DNA from: Hetaerina americana | Lineage: Eukaryota > Arthropoda > Insecta > Odonata > Calopterygidae | Reading direction: 5' to 3' | NCBI GenBank assembly: GCA_022747635.1 | Contig: JAKTNV010000023.1 | Coordinates: forward strand, 5,781,848 to 5,845,847 | Length of the DNA stretch: 64,000 bases | Shown here: positions 31,705 to 44,089 of the stretch, in pieces | How positions within the stretch are numbered: the first letter of the stretch is position 1 | Layout: every line of letters begins with the position of its first letter | The notes under the pieces: model-generated | The model's database searches: none | What the model was told of the DNA's origin: nothing | What the model saw: only the letters and a program-made list of their open reading frames with translations | Made by a program: the position numbers and the translations under genes

Positions 31705-34700
31705 GTATTTTATAAACTTCAATGCAGAATGTTTTTCGGGTGAGATGAAAGGAATTTGAAGGAAAATAAAAGTTTGATGGTGACAGTTACCTATGTATTT
31801 CTAAAGGCTACGTGGATTTAGGTTTTTTTCTGAAATATGAAAAAACAAGTCATTTGAGTTCCAGTAAAAGAGAAAAAGTAGATTCAATATGGGCAATTGA
31901 GAGAAATAATTCCACTGGAAATGGAACGACTTTCTCGCGTTTAAGAAAACAGATCCAACAAATGTAAATGATGACGATGATCTTTAGAATCAGAGAGAAA
32001 TGAATATTTGGAGAAAATAGGTTGATCAGCCTGACATACTAATTGGCACTCATCGGAGAAAGTGTAAATTCATAAATGGATAAATTTCAGGTAGATGAGC
32101 CAAATTTGTGATTTTTTTGGGAAGGGAGAGAGAGAGAAGGGTGGTTGAAGAGCACCTCCACTCGAGAATAGATTAAAGGCGACGAGGTCCTTCAGAAAGA
32201 CAATTTCTATAGATTCCGAAAGAAGCATATTCAAGAGAGGGCTATCGAAAGCTGAAAGGAGTTGTTTTCCGTTAGCCACCTTGACTGGATTACAGATGCT
32301 CGCTCGGTTTGTCTATGCTCACTTCTACACAATACCCCCAAGTACCTCTCGAGTGCCAGCAATAATATGCTAATATAAAATTTTGTAGAATTTAGATGCT
32401 TAAGAAATCGGTCTTTAATGACTGGGGTCCTCGCTATAGGCGCCTTTGTAGAGAGGGGTTATGTGAGCTGGCTGTGGGTCGCGCGGCATTCACAACCTTC
32501 TGTTTACGACTTGTCGGAAACGATTTAAAAATATAGTGCAATGTCTCCTTTAAGTTCCTTCAGTATTCTAACGGGGATTTCTCCCGAATTCGGGGCCCTC
32601 TTTGATTTCATATTTTGGAGCTGTATTTCTATACTTTGCTGTAGTAATGATAACGTACGTCGTTCAAAGCTTTCCGAGTCAAAAGGGACTTCGTTTTGTG
32701 CACCAGAATTTATACCCTCTAAAAGAGCTTATACATGATATTCGCCTATTTACGCTCTGTCATAATTTCGCCTTTTTCAGTCTTTTAATAATGTATACTT
32801 CGGCGCTTACCCTGCATTTCCCTGACGTGCAACCAAAATAATTTGGAATCATTTTCTTAATACGTATATTCGCATATCCTTTTGCTTTTAAAGATACATA
32901 AGGCTTGGCGCATATTTTTATTCCTTTTTTGCTCGACATTCCACCAGCGGCAACTCGGAGATTTTCGTAATTACTTTATAAATTGTTTTTAAAATTTTAA
33001 TATATTTTTCTTTGTCTCCTCAACCCCACTTTAAACCTCTCTTTTGTACCATTGGTGTTCCTTATCATCGCGTTGCAATTGGTGCAGAATAAACTTCTCT
33101 ATCCCGCCACGTATCATATTTAATAGAATTTACAACTGTGCTTGGTGTGGGCGCTGTGAGTTTCCAACCGGAATATTTTCATCGCGAGTTTCTTCCAAAC
33201 ACTATTCAAGTTCCCTTTTTACGCTTTTTCTTTTTCATTTCCACGACATAATTGCTCATTGTTACTAATATAGCTTTTTAATCGTAAATTCCCTAAGTTA
33301 TACCCAAATTTTCAATAATTTCTGGGGTATCACTCGCATGTACGTCGAGCATGCTTTTATCTCTTGTTAGAGATTTAACTATTTGTTTTAATTAGAGTTT
33401 GGCGACTATACAGAGAATTTTCTTGCAGGAATGGCGATTGTTTGCATATGCGATCGTCGTATTCCTACACATTAACCGTCCCAAATAATTGTCGGCAGAT
33501 TTAAGTCACCGGTGGCTACAAATATGCTGTGAAGTATTTTTTGCAACTGTAAGCATTTACTGATAATTTAAATGCACCCGCTCAAGATACCCACGTAAAC
33601 GAAATACGAAATTGGTGAACACTGAGGAAATTGCTTTTTCATTGAGGACGTATTTTGCTTCTCGTCGTTCCCCTCACTAATCAAGTGAAATGCGACAGCT
33701 GCAATCCATTGTTCATATGCTCCGTATGCTCATTTTTACGGATTGAAGCACTTTGCCATTTACTTGATCTTTAGTTCTGAGTAAGATAAATTTATTTAAT
33801 TACCTGTTTTATTATATTTTCATTCTTTCATTCCTGGTATACGCTATTTACGCTTGCTTAAATCACTAAACTGGTTGGTTAACAGCTTAACAGTTTGGGG
33901 CCGTGAGACTGTAAGTTCACTTTTTCATTGATATGTCTTTGAATGTATTTTTTGGCCCTGCGCATCTTGTATTACGCGCTGAAGAGTGACATGTCCTATT
34001 GGATTTTAAGATAGGGTGAATTTGCCTAGTGGCAGCAGGTTTTGAGTGAAAATAATTGCAGTTGTAAGCGTGCAATCTCTAATTTTTAACGAATTTTGAA
34101 ATGGGATCTCATTATTTGAATTCCTGAGAGTATATTGGTTTCTACCTATGAGCTCTTCACGCCCTCCGTCAACTCAGCGAAGGGAGGAAGAGAGACAAAT
34201 CTTCAATGCTGTGAAGAAAGTCTGAGTCGTCGGGAGTGGAGAGATGAATACGTCAGGGAGAGTCAGAGACAGAAGCAGCGGAGTACTTGTGGAGGTTCGA
34301 GCATATCTATGGCTCCAATTATTTTTCACTCGAGATGCATTTAATGGAGTAATAACCTAATCAAATTGTGTTTCCCTACCGAATGCTCTTTTAATGTTTT
34401 CCTTTGAAACTTAAACACCTCGTCGTAGATTTAAACAGAGGTAAAATAAATGAACGACTCATCTCAAGCAGGCACGAATAATAACCACGCGACCTCTCGG
34501 AACCATTAGGTTTTTGGATCAAGTCTGTACAAACTCTCGAAATAAATGAAAGCACTAAATCTTCAAGATTAGGCTGTAATTTTCGGCACTTATTTATGGG
34601 CGTTAATGGGAGAACGTATACCGATAAAAGCATGTAACATGAACGGCAAATCCTTACCTAAAACTCCTGGCCACTCGTGGAAAAATTCAACAAGACCCTT

Positions 34701-35630
34701 TGGTATGCTGTGGCCAGGGGAATGACGGCGGAGGAGCAGCCATAATATGGACTCGTCTTGTGCTCGGATTAGGGTTTATCCTCTCGAGCTCGCGCTTCGG
34801 TAGCAGCTCTTCGCGCCCAACTTGCCCTTGACAGCGCCGCCTTTTTTCACGGACTGAGTGAACGCCAACACCGGGCACAGGAACTGGGCGATTACGTAGG
34901 ACGTTCTTAGTTTGCATGATGACGAACGGAAAATCAGCTGTCGCTTCTATCACTGCAATCTCAAAATTGAGGGCGAATATATGCTGATGGACGAAGGCCC
35001 TGGTGCAAGATGTTTAAATAATTTTTCGCTGGCTAGAAGATAGCACAAAAATTTCGTGTGTGTCTTCCTTGTTGCTGGATCAACCCAAATATTACCACCA
35101 CGAAAAAAATAAACAATCATTGATATTTTATGGAGAAATTGTAAGTAGGAGAAATATTACATTTCGGTAAAGCAGAAATGCACGTTATGAGATGTAAATA
35201 ACTTCTATCATATTTGCAATAATATTAAAGTAATACATGTCAGAGTAATGAGGATGTTCTAATAAATGTATTTCTGGTTTAATAACATTTAAGTGATTTA
35301 CACTCAGGGATATGTTGACTATTTTATATTTTCTATGCTCTGATATTTCTTCTTGACTTGAGGATAAGAATGAGTTTGTAATGAGATACCATGGAACAAA
35401 GTAACATTTTAAAAACAGCATATGGTTTGATTTCATTCGATAAGATCCCCATGCGATTGATTCAGCCCATTTCCACGCATGGCTGTGGAACATATGTACT
35501 TAAAACGAACCATGTTCGCATTTCACTCCCCGGCTAGAATCACTAGGCTCGAGAAATTTACGTAGAAGGAACCTCCGAGCATACCATACTTTACACCTAC
35601 TTGATTTACCTTTCCAATTGTAAGCCTGAT
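31705..35630. other. No gene recognised (long unannotated stretch)
   Basis: AT-rich single-copy-looking sequence. Short frames (for example 34135-34344 +, 34687-34953 -) have no recognisable domain. A GAGAGAGAGAG tract lies near 32125. Confidence 0.45.
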
Positions 35631-35636
35631 CTACGA

Positions 35637-36851
35637 GGTCTGTTCAAAAACTTCCTGGACTTGTTTATTACAAAAATATACTTCACCAACAAATTTCAGG
35701 TCAGGGTCCCCGTCAAAGTAGTCTCCTCCCCAACGTACGTATGCACTTATCCCAGCGGTGTTTCTACGTTTGGAAACATTCCTGGTAGGCTTCTTCCGGA
35801 ATTCTCATCAGCTCGTCCGTCAAATTTTTCTCTACCTCTGGAACTATGGAAAATCATTTTCCAGAGCGGTGTTTTTAGTTTGGGGAACAAGAATAAGTCA
35901 AATTAGACCGATTCAGGTGAGTAGGATGGGTGGGGATTCACAACGTTCGTGTACTTGGCCAAAAGCTCAGGAGTTCCAAAAAGACGTATGAACTGTCTCG
36001 TCGTGGTGACCACTCACCACTGCTCCGAAGTTCGGGCCGCTTTCGCCTGATTCCGTCCCTTGGGCGTTTCATAACCCATAACCCCCCAGTCAATGCCTAG
36101 CCTTTAGGATGGACTTTGCACCGAAAAAAGCAGCTAGCATCACCTAAATATTCGAGCGAACTTGTCCAGATTTTTGGAGCGGGGGGGGGGGAGGATTATC
36201 GCAAATCCATTGCAACTATTGCACTTTTGTTTCTATGTCATCTCCATTAACCCATGACTCATCACCTGTTTTGATCCTGAGCAAGAAGGTTTCATCCTCT
36301 TCAGCTTGATCAAACAGTTCCTCGCAGACTTGAACTCGATACTATTTCTGGTCTCCTGTCATCAAGCGAGGCACGAATTTGGCGGCTACTCGATGTTTCC
36401 TCAATTTTTCAGTTGGGATTTTGTAGTGCAAACCTTTCGAGATGCCACACTCTTCCGCGAGTTCCCTGACAGTCAAACCTCGTTTTTCACGAACGACATC
36501 GTTCACTTTCTCGATATGGAGTCATCAGTCGACGTTGATGGAATGCTCATTGCCTTCCACTGATTGCCAGCCCTTTTTGAACTGGGTAAATCACTCATGA
36601 CATGCGGTACGTCTCATAGCATCCTCACCATAAGCCTTGGTAATAAACTCAAAAGTTTCTGTGAAGGATTTGCAAAGTTTCACGCAGAATTTCACTGAAC
36701 AACGCTGCTCATTCAAGGAGCTCATTTCCGCGGATCCGATTTGTCGCCACACTCCACGAACATCCCTTCACATAAACAGCCGTGACTAATCAACAAAACA
36801 AGATGTCAAGAAAAAGATTCGAGGCGGTTATCCGGGAAGTGTCCGTGGGCA
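35637..36851 (-). mobile_element. Mariner element, near full length, decayed
   Basis: The left end GAGGTCTGTTCAAAAACTTC is a typical mariner terminus. The right terminus near 36830-36851 is diverged. The minus strand from 36723 reads NEQRCSVKFCVKLCKSFTET, FITKAYGEDAMRRT, then the second helix-turn-helix region with REKRGLTVRELAEECGIS. KTGDESWVNGDDIETK carries the first catalytic Asp region, and HPSYSPES, a stop and FDLFLFPKLKTPL carry the third. Many stops interrupt it. Motifs place it in a different mariner subfamily from those at 24338 and 50360. Confidence 0.8.
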
Positions 36852-36859
36852 CCTGGCGA

Positions 36860-37815
36860 TGCAGGTTGGAGCCCTTACCCGCTTGAATTGGCGATCCACA
36901 TTGACCCTCACGAGTCTCAAGCACACCCTTCCAAGATTTACGGGAATATTACTCTAAAGGTAGGGAACAACCAATCACCCTAAAAAAACATTCAAATGAA
37001 ATAGTAAGTGAACACTAGGTACACGTGCAACAATATCATCTAATTTATGATTTAGATCTTCATTAAGTTCTTCCTTCTCCTCCAAAGGGGTAATCCTTTT
37101 TCTCCATTTATTTTAACAACTTGAGATATTTCCACTTTTTACTTATTTAACGTCATGTACTGGCTGAAAATTGTCATTCCAGGGAAAAAATGACCGTCTA
37201 TACATTAGCAGCCATCACCATTTGGTGACACTAGCTTGGGTACGAAAGTCTTCAATTTTGCCCTTGAAACAATTCTGGACTGCTTTTCTCACAGTGGTTT
37301 TAGAATTCCAAAATGGGAGGTGCCAATAATACTCAAAAAGCCGAAAGTGAGTGTAGTAAAAGTGTTTATATTCTAAGTACAAGTGGGAAAAGTTATTAAT
37401 TATGGCTTGAAAACAATTATATTCAAGTGGAACTATTACATTCATGCTTAAACAATGGAGACAAAATCGTAGAAAGCACCTGATCAAAATGAGAAGCCGA
37501 AAATCAATCCTTAGCAAAAAACAAAAAGGCGAGGAAGCGTACGCATAGGCAAATAAAAAGGAAATGGTGGTGAAGATACAAAGAAGATAAGCATCGAATC
37601 AACTACACATAATTCCAGGAAACAATGCGTAATGTGAGTAAGAACCATTATGCGTTATGAGAGTATTTCATGCAGTAAGGCAAAGAAACAGTCTATTAGT
37701 TTCATTAGGTGTATGTGTAGATTTTATTCATGCGAAGTCAGTCAAAAAAAAAGCTGAGTACACTGAACGAACTTCCTCATTCAGTTACTGAATAAAACTT
37801 GTAAAGCAAGTGGAT
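36860..37815. other. No gene recognised
   Basis: AT-rich sequence between two mariner elements. No coding or repeat signature is seen. Confidence 0.45.
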
Positions 37816-37820
37816 ATACT

Positions 37821-38717
37821 CAAAGTTTGTTCAAATAAATGTGAGGTTTCTATGCGCGAAATACTCAACGGATCACAATCAATGAAAATTGCCTTCTAGC
37901 GGCGCCTGTGACGAGTAAAACGCCGCCTTTCCCGTGGCTCTATCTTAACTCGTCTCCGTACAACAGCGATTCTTGTCTGAGCTTGCACACGCTTGCTTTA
38001 CAAATTATTGTGTCGATGAGAATGAAGGTGTTGCTTGTGGGCATTGAATTTTGTTTCAACATCAGGAAAAAGTAACTGAAACCAAAGCAAAGATTCAATG
38101 GCTCTCTGAGTCGGGCACTGCGTTGGAGGAAGGGGCCATCTTCCCCGCGACCCGAAAAACGGACGTCACGAACGAATGTGAAGGCGGTACGATCGTTTTC
38201 TTCGATTGGGAAGGGATTATTCATTATGAATATGTCCCCCAAAGGAAAAAAGGTGAACGGGCAGCACTATAAGGGGGTTGAAAGAAGGTTGAGACGCACC
38301 TTGTTGCGGAAGAGACCTCAAATGTGGAAAAATAAGTCTATGTGCTTTCATCACGACAACGCAACGGCGCACAATCATTGATTTTTACTGAGTTTTTGGC
38401 CAAAAACAGCACACGGGTGATCCCCCAGACACCCAACTTTCCGAATCTTGCTACAGTAGATTTTTTTCTATTTTTAAACTTGGAGTCCACCTCGAAAAGA
38501 CGTCGATTTGAAACTAGGGAAGATATCTAAGAACAGCAGACATAAAGGCTCTCCCGTAAGAACCGTTCTAAGCGGCATTTGGAAGCTGGGATAAACGTTG
38601 GGGTCGTTATAATGGCAGCCTAGGGATGTGTTGTGAAGGCGATAAGCATGATTATAGGGTAACTAATAAAGACAAGTATTTATTCAAACAGTCGCATAAT
38701 TTTTTGAACAGAACTTG
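37821..38717 (+). mobile_element. Mariner element, N-terminal half deleted
   Basis: The right end ATTTTTTGAACAGAACTT and the left end AAGTTTGTTCAAATAAAT are imperfect inverted repeats. The + strand encodes the catalytic half of a mariner transposase in shifting frames. VFFDWEGIIHYEYVPQ-like sequence (38195-38240) is followed by HYKGVERRLRRTLLRKRPQM, then MCFHHDNATAHN with the second Asp. The third-Asp region (ATVDFFLFLNLES in place of SPDLAPCDFFLF) and KRRRFETREDI come next. The helix-turn-helix half is absent. The frames contain stops, so no transposase can be made. Confidence 0.85.
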
Positions 38718-38804
38718 TATATTACATGCAGTAAATTTGATGTCAGAGAATTTCGAACCCTGCGTTGTGTCTAATTTCGAAAACGAGTAGGATACCGAAA
38801 CCAC

Positions 38805-39060
38805 TACCCCTGTATTTATGAGAAAACATTTGCACTTTTCCACAGGTTTATTGGTAACATGCAACGCGCTTCGGTTCACGGAACCATCTTCAAGTACAAG
38901 GTACAGTTCTTGCACCTGAAGATGGTTCTGTGAACCGAAAAGCGTTGATTGTTACCAATAAACCTGTGTAATATTGCCAATTTGTTTTTTTTCTCATAAT
39001 GGAGAACTTCCACTATATCCCGCCTGAATCTGTTGAATATACCCCTGTATTTAGTTTACA
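38805..39060. repeat. Palindromic retroelement-tail insertion flanked by 14-base direct repeats
   Basis: The core arms 38841-38900 and 38909-38968 are reverse complements over about 60 bases with six or so mismatches and an 8-base loop. Weaker pairing (TTATGAGAAAA on the left, its complement TTTTCTCATAA on the right) extends the arms to roughly 100 bases. TACCCCTGTATTTA occurs on both sides, at about 38805 and 39047, like a target-site duplication. The right arm reads CCTGAAGATGGTTCTGTGAA, CCGAAAAGCGTTG, then ACCAATAAACCTGTG. The order CTGANGA-hairpin-GAAA recalls a hammerhead ribozyme, although the hairpin base carries an unpaired or wobble U. Confidence 0.75.
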
Positions 39061-39188
39061 TGATGGCTGCGACGACATTATTATCCCAACTAAAAACTAC
39101 GGTTATATAGCACAGAACTATGCATAAAACTATTAAAATAATAATCAATAAAATTTATGCGCTTTTATAAATATATATTATATACATA

Positions 39189-42100
39189 ATTGCTCCTGGT
39201 AGGGTCACCCATGGGTCGAAGGTTAGGAGCCTGACGAAAGGTAGTCCACGCAGCGTCTGTTCCTCGGTGAAGCGGCTGCAATGGCGTCTGACCCCAGTGG
39301 GGCGGCCAGTAAGTGATGGTGTCACGCTAAAAACACTATTGAGGAAGGCAACGGGAAACCACCTCAATTATCATTCCCAAGATTTAAATGATGGACACTA
39401 CAGAGTTTTTGAGTCCTGGCAACTACGGGGCTCGGCCCAATCGGCCGTGGGTCGTGCCCGGCAGCGGGGGAGGCAAGGCTTCCGCGGTCGTCATCCCACG
39501 AAACCTCACCAGGGAAAACAGGCAGCAGCAGGACAGAAGACGCAGGAGAAAAAGACCACATTAGTTAGAATAGGAACGTGGAATGTTAGGACAATGATGA
39601 GGACAGGGAAACTGGAGAATATTAAGCGAGAGATGGAAAGGGGAAAAAAGAGATATTTTAGGTCTATGCGAGGTGAGACGGAAGGATAGCGGGGATTACT
39701 GGAGTGATAACTATAGAATAATATACAGCGGCGGGGACGATAGCCAACGAGGGGTTGCCATTGTATTAAATGAAGACGTAGGAAGGATCGTAGTCAACAT
39801 AGTGCAGGTAACGGATAGATTATTATTGGTAGAGATAAATGCAGAACCGACGAAATTGATTATTATTCAGGTATACCGAGCAACCATAAGGAAGAAGAGG
39901 TCTATAGGGTATACGATCAGTTAGAGGACATAATCGAGTGTGTTCCCACAGGGGAACATTTGATAGTGATGGGAGATTGGAATGCGGCGGTAGGCGAAGG
40001 AAAAGGTGATGATGAGGTGGGGGACTACGGTTTAGGGACGAGGAATGACCGCGGGGAGAAAGCAGTTGAGTTCTGCAGGAGACAAGGGTTAGTCATCACC
40101 AACACTTGGTTTAGACACCACAAAAGACGCAGGTATGCATGGAAAATGCCAGGTGACTCAGAAAGGTATCAGCTAGATTATATCCTGGTTAGACACAGGT
40201 TTAGGAAAAGTGTGACAAATTCGCACAGCTTCCCGGGAGCGGATGCGGACTCCGACCACAATTTAGTTGTGATGAAATGTGGCGTCTGTTTCAAAAAGAT
40301 AAGGCAGGGGCGGCGAGTTAGAAAATGGAATGTAGAAGCATGAAATGGTTTGAAGAGGAAGGAATACAAACAGTTGGGAGAGGAAATAATGGAGGATGTT
40401 AAAAAGTTAAGTACTATCGAAGAAAAATGGGAAAGTATCAAGAAAGGGTTGTCTAAAGCCGCAAAAGACACTATTGGAACCGTGAGCGCTAAAAGGACTA
40501 GGAAACCATGGATCACGGATGAGATGATTACAAATACGGATGAGAGGAGAAAATGGAAGAATGTAAACACCGAGTCAGGCAAAATGAAGTACAAAGAATA
40601 AAACAATAAATTGAAGCGGGCGACAAATAAAGCAAAAGAAGCTTGGTGGAAGAAGCAGTGCGAGGATATGGAAAGTCTGACGAGGAAGGGTGAAATTGGT
40701 GCGCTGTACAGCAAAGTTAAATCTATATCGGGAAGTAAGAAAGGGAGATCTATGCTAACAGTTAGAGATAAGGCGGGTAAGATAATAGTTGACACATGAA
40801 AGATCCAAGAGAGATGGAAGGAATATATAGAAGAACTGTATAGTAAAGAACTTAATCCAACAAAGTTAGACATAGAAAAGGAACATGACGTAGAGAAAGA
40901 TAGCTAAGGTCCAGGCATACTAGACATAGAGATAGAAAGGGCATTAAAGGAGATGAAACTAAATAAGGCCGTGGGAGAGGATAACATTCCCGTGGAACTA
41001 TTGAAATGTTTAGGAAAATGTGGGAGGAAGAGGCTATATGGGCTGATTCGGAGTATCTATGAGAAAGGAATCTGGCCGGAAGACTTTGTGAGATCAGTTT
41101 TATTTCCTGCTCCGAATAAGATAAAGGCTACATCATGTGAGGACGACAGGACAATAAGTTTGATATCCCATGCAGCTAAAGTTGTTCTCAGGATCATAAA
41201 CAAAAGGATATAGAGTAGTGGATGATCAGTTTGGGTTTAGGAAGGGGAGAGGTACGCGTGATACCATTGCAGAAATGAGATTATTAATCGAGAGGGATAC
41301 AGAGCACAACCAGGAGGTATTTGCCTGTTTTGTAGATTTCGAAAAAGCGGTTGATAGAGTGAATTGGGAAAAACTAATGAGTATATTGCAGAAAATAGGA
41401 ATAGATTGGAGGATAATGAGGCTAATCCGCAACCTGTACTCAGACTGCACAGGTTCGAGTGGGGAACGCGGAGTCCGAATGGGCAGTGTTAGCAAGAGGT
41501 GTAAGGTAGGGTTGCCCATTATCACCGTTGCTGTTCAACCTATATGTGGAGGAAATAATTAAAGATGCATGGGAAGAACTGGAGGTAGGAATGAAAGTGG
41601 GCGGGGAATTCGTAAAATCGGTTAGGTTTGCTGATGACCAAGCTTTAGTTTGTCAGTCAGCCAAGGGGTTGCAAGCATTGCTGAGTGATTGGGAAATTCA
41701 GAGCGATCGATACGGGATGAAAATCAATATTAATAAAACAAAGGTAATGCGATTTTCTAGAAAGAAAAAGGCTAAGCTTAACATTAAAATAGGAGGGCAA
41801 AAACTAGAGCACGTAGAACAGTTTACGTATCTAGGTAGTGTTTTGGACCAGCACGGTCAAAGTAGTAGGGACGTAAGGAGAAGAATTGCGCTAGGCAAAG
41901 AGGCTTTCACAAGGAGGAGGGAGTTAATGAGAGGGACGTGGAGTCAGGATATTAAGAAAAGACTCGTAAAAACTTTGATATGGAGCGTAGCTATGTACGG
42001 CGCGGAAACGTGATCATTGAAGCAGAAGGATAGGCGTAGATTGGAGGCTTTTGAAATGTGGGTTTGGAGAAGAATGGAGAAGGTGAAATGGACCGAGAAG

Positions 42101-42443
42101 AAAAAAAATGAGAAAGTACTCTGTATGGTGGGCGAAGAGAGGGGTTTGTTGAGAGAAATCCAATGGAGGCAGGAAAAGTGGATGAAGGGGATTGACCGGC
42201 AGTGGGATGTTGAAGACTGTAATAGAGGGGAAAATGTTAGGCAAACGAGGATAAGGAAGGAGCAAGATAGGGATGTTGGACGGGATGAAGGGAAGAAGAA
42301 AGTACTCAGAGATGAAGAGGGGTCTAATGTAGAGTGGGATACTGGGTTTTGTATTTTGTTAGGAATCACAAAATATTTATTTAGTAGCTGTGTCCATCCA
42401 AAAACCTGCCTTAACCGGCAGATTACCTAATAAATAATGCATG

Positions 42444-42445
<2 letters not shown>
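39189..42445 (+). mobile_element. RTE-type LINE, near full length (3.26 kb), dead
   Basis: 5' leader (CTCCTGGTAGGGTCACCC) lacking the first ~90 bases seen in the 44800 copy. The endonuclease is at 39550-40300 (GTWNVRTM, VMGDWNAAVG, DSDHNLVV) and the linker KRTRKPWITDEMI follows. The reverse transcriptase starts near 40950 (KLNKAVGEDNIPVELLK). It continues with DDQFGFRKGRGTRDTIAEMR, CFVDFEKAVDRVNW and the catalytic RFADDQALV at 41624-41650, then the C-terminal KTLIWSVAMYGAET and a 3' end in CCGGCAGATTACCTAATAAA. Lesions include an extra A in the A-run near 39645, a deletion near 39873, stops at 40341, 40599, 40797, 40905, 41211 and 42011, and a frameshift near 41525. The catalytic FADD itself is intact. 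Confidence 0.92.

Positions 42446-42448
<3 letters not shown>

Positions 42449-42478
<30 letters not shown>
42449..42478. repeat. (TA)n microsatellite
   Basis: TA run of about 30 bases directly after the RTE 3' end. Confidence 0.9.
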
Positions 42479-42480
<2 letters not shown>

Positions 42481-42800
42481 TACCTCCATAGTATTTCTCC
42501 CAACAAACCCCTCTCTTCGCCCACCATGCCTCAAACTTCCTCATTTGTTTTCTTCTCTGTCCATTTCACCTTCTCCGTTCTTCTTCACACCCACATTTCA
42601 AAGGCATCCCATCTACTTCTATCGTCCTGCTTCAGTGACCACGTTCCCGCGTCGTACATAACTACGCTCCATATACAAGTTTTAACGATTCTTTTTTTAA
42701 CATCTTTATTCTATGTCCCTGTCATCAACACCCTCTTCCTGAAAGCCTCTTTTCCTAGCGCAATTCTTCTCCTTACGCCCCTACTACTTTGACCGAAACA
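42479..42800 (-). repeat. RTE internal fragment, inverted
   Basis: The minus strand reads GQSSRGVRRRIALGKEAFRK and then the KTCIWS.VMYDAGTWSLK-like region. It corresponds to about 41850-42165 of the copy at 39189 but lies in the opposite direction. It has neither the element's 5' nor its 3' end and is bordered by TA runs on both sides. Confidence 0.8.
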
Positions 42801-42803
42801 TAA

Positions 42804-42807
<4 letters not shown>

Positions 42808-42858
<51 letters not shown>

Positions 42859-42862
42859 GTGT
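42808..42862. repeat. (TA)n microsatellite
   Basis: TA run ending in TGTATATGTGTGTGTATA. Confidence 0.9.
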
Positions 42863-43177
42863 GTGTATAATTATTTTTATGCCACCAAGACACTTCTTTG
42901 GGGAATGAGTGACATACGTGAAGACGTTACCTTCACCTTTCTCTGCTCAAGAACTCTATCCTAGGCAAATTCGTTTTCAAAATTATTAAAATTAAAATTC
43001 AATAAATTATTTTTTGCTGTTTTCTTAGAAATTGTGCTTAAGGCAACAACCACGATCAAAATCAATAATTGGTATTTTAGCCCAAAGTTATGAGTAAATT
43101 CAAACAAAATGTTTTAATTATTCTTAATTTAACATTTTTACTAGCATTGTATTAATATGAACGAATATTTTTTATAG

Positions 43178-43337
43178 TGCCAAAACTTAGCATCGATCGT
43201 TTCTGGAGATAATGAAGGCCACTCTATTGGAGACAGCAGTATAGAGAAAGAATGTGATATTTTGCTGTATTGGCTTAATGAACTTCAATTGGAAAACAAT
43301 GCAGATCAAGAAAAACATAAACCATCAAGCCTTGAAG
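43178..43337 (+). CDS. ZIP8/14-like metal transporter, ectodomain exon
   Basis: The acceptor TTTTTTATAG|TGC and donor GAAG|GTAAGA bound 53 codons plus one base (phase 0 in, phase 1 out). The peptide begins CQNLASIVSGDNEGHSIGDS and includes IEKECDILLYWLNEL. By recollection of the family, the vertebrate ZIP14 ectodomain has the same spacing just before its first membrane helix: Cys, SGD, IG.SS, then Cys followed by an IL..L helix. The two cysteines probably form a disulfide in the extracellular domain. The split codon joins exactly to the next exon to make V-W-G-Y-G, the conserved start of helix 1. Whether another exon lies between 2308 and this one cannot be decided here. Confidence 0.85.
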
Positions 43338-43403
43338 GTAAGAGCCTTCACTTCATCATAAGAATTTAACACCATTTCTTGAAGATCATTCCAAAAATTC
43401 CAT

Positions 43404-43480
43404 ATGTACCTATTTATCAGCAAACAAAAGAGGTGGGCAAGAAAAAGGATCTGGATTGCGGGGTATTTATGTAGATGCAT
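43404..43480 (+). repeat. CR1-type LINE 3' tail
   Basis: GGATTGCGGGGTATTTATGT followed by AGATGCATC matches the family end (GGCTTGCGGGGTATT…GTAGATGTAG). Only the terminal part is recognisable. Confidence 0.5.
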
Positions 43481-43639
43481 CGCTTTTTGGTTAATTTTTA
43501 TTTCCTTCTTTTACACAAAGTCGAGAACTTTAGCTTTGGGTAAAATTAACATTTGCTTAAAGCTATGTTTTCTTCTAACGCGTGTATTGGTTTGCACTTC
43601 AATGCACGTCTTTTTAGAGAATGTTATTGGATCTTTTTA

Positions 43640-43767
43640 CCTTTTTCTAACCAGCTAAACACCCTTCATCTCCATTATCCCTTACCCTTCCAATATGGTG
43701 CTTTACCCTATCACACGCCTTTATGGTGGATCGTGGGGTATACATGTATTTAGATGTAGATGTAGGT
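43640..43767 (+). repeat. CR1-type LINE 3' tail
   Basis: CTAAACACCCTTCATCTCCA…, GGTGGATCGTGGGGTATACA and the terminal TTTAGATGTAGATGTAG. It shares the TAAACACCCTT start and GGTGGAT.G.GGGGTAT end with the copy at 44500-44618. Confidence 0.65.
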
Positions 43768-44089
43768 TTAAGATATTGTTTTTTCCGAAAACAATTAGAG
43801 ACAGCAATCGCTGCGACTTACATCAACTAGGACATAAATAGTAATAAAATAGTACGTGTATATATGTATGTAGAAGTGAATGTGAGCAGTCTATGCATAA
43901 ACATGCATGCCCACACACACATTTGTTTTCGTTTTGGTGAAACTAACATGCATTCATGTAATTTGCGTGAATGCAGTAGCTAACTACGAGAGTTAACACT
44001 TAAACTAGTTTTAAAGTCGTCACCGCAATGATTGCTCAAGTAGTCGAGGCTAAATTTTATAATCAACTAATTATTGTTTGCATGATTTT

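Noticed and set aside
40178..40873. 231-codon minus-strand frame rich in Ser/Phe/Leu
   Set aside because: It is antisense to the RTE linker and reverse-transcriptase start on the + strand; its openness reflects purine-rich sense codons.
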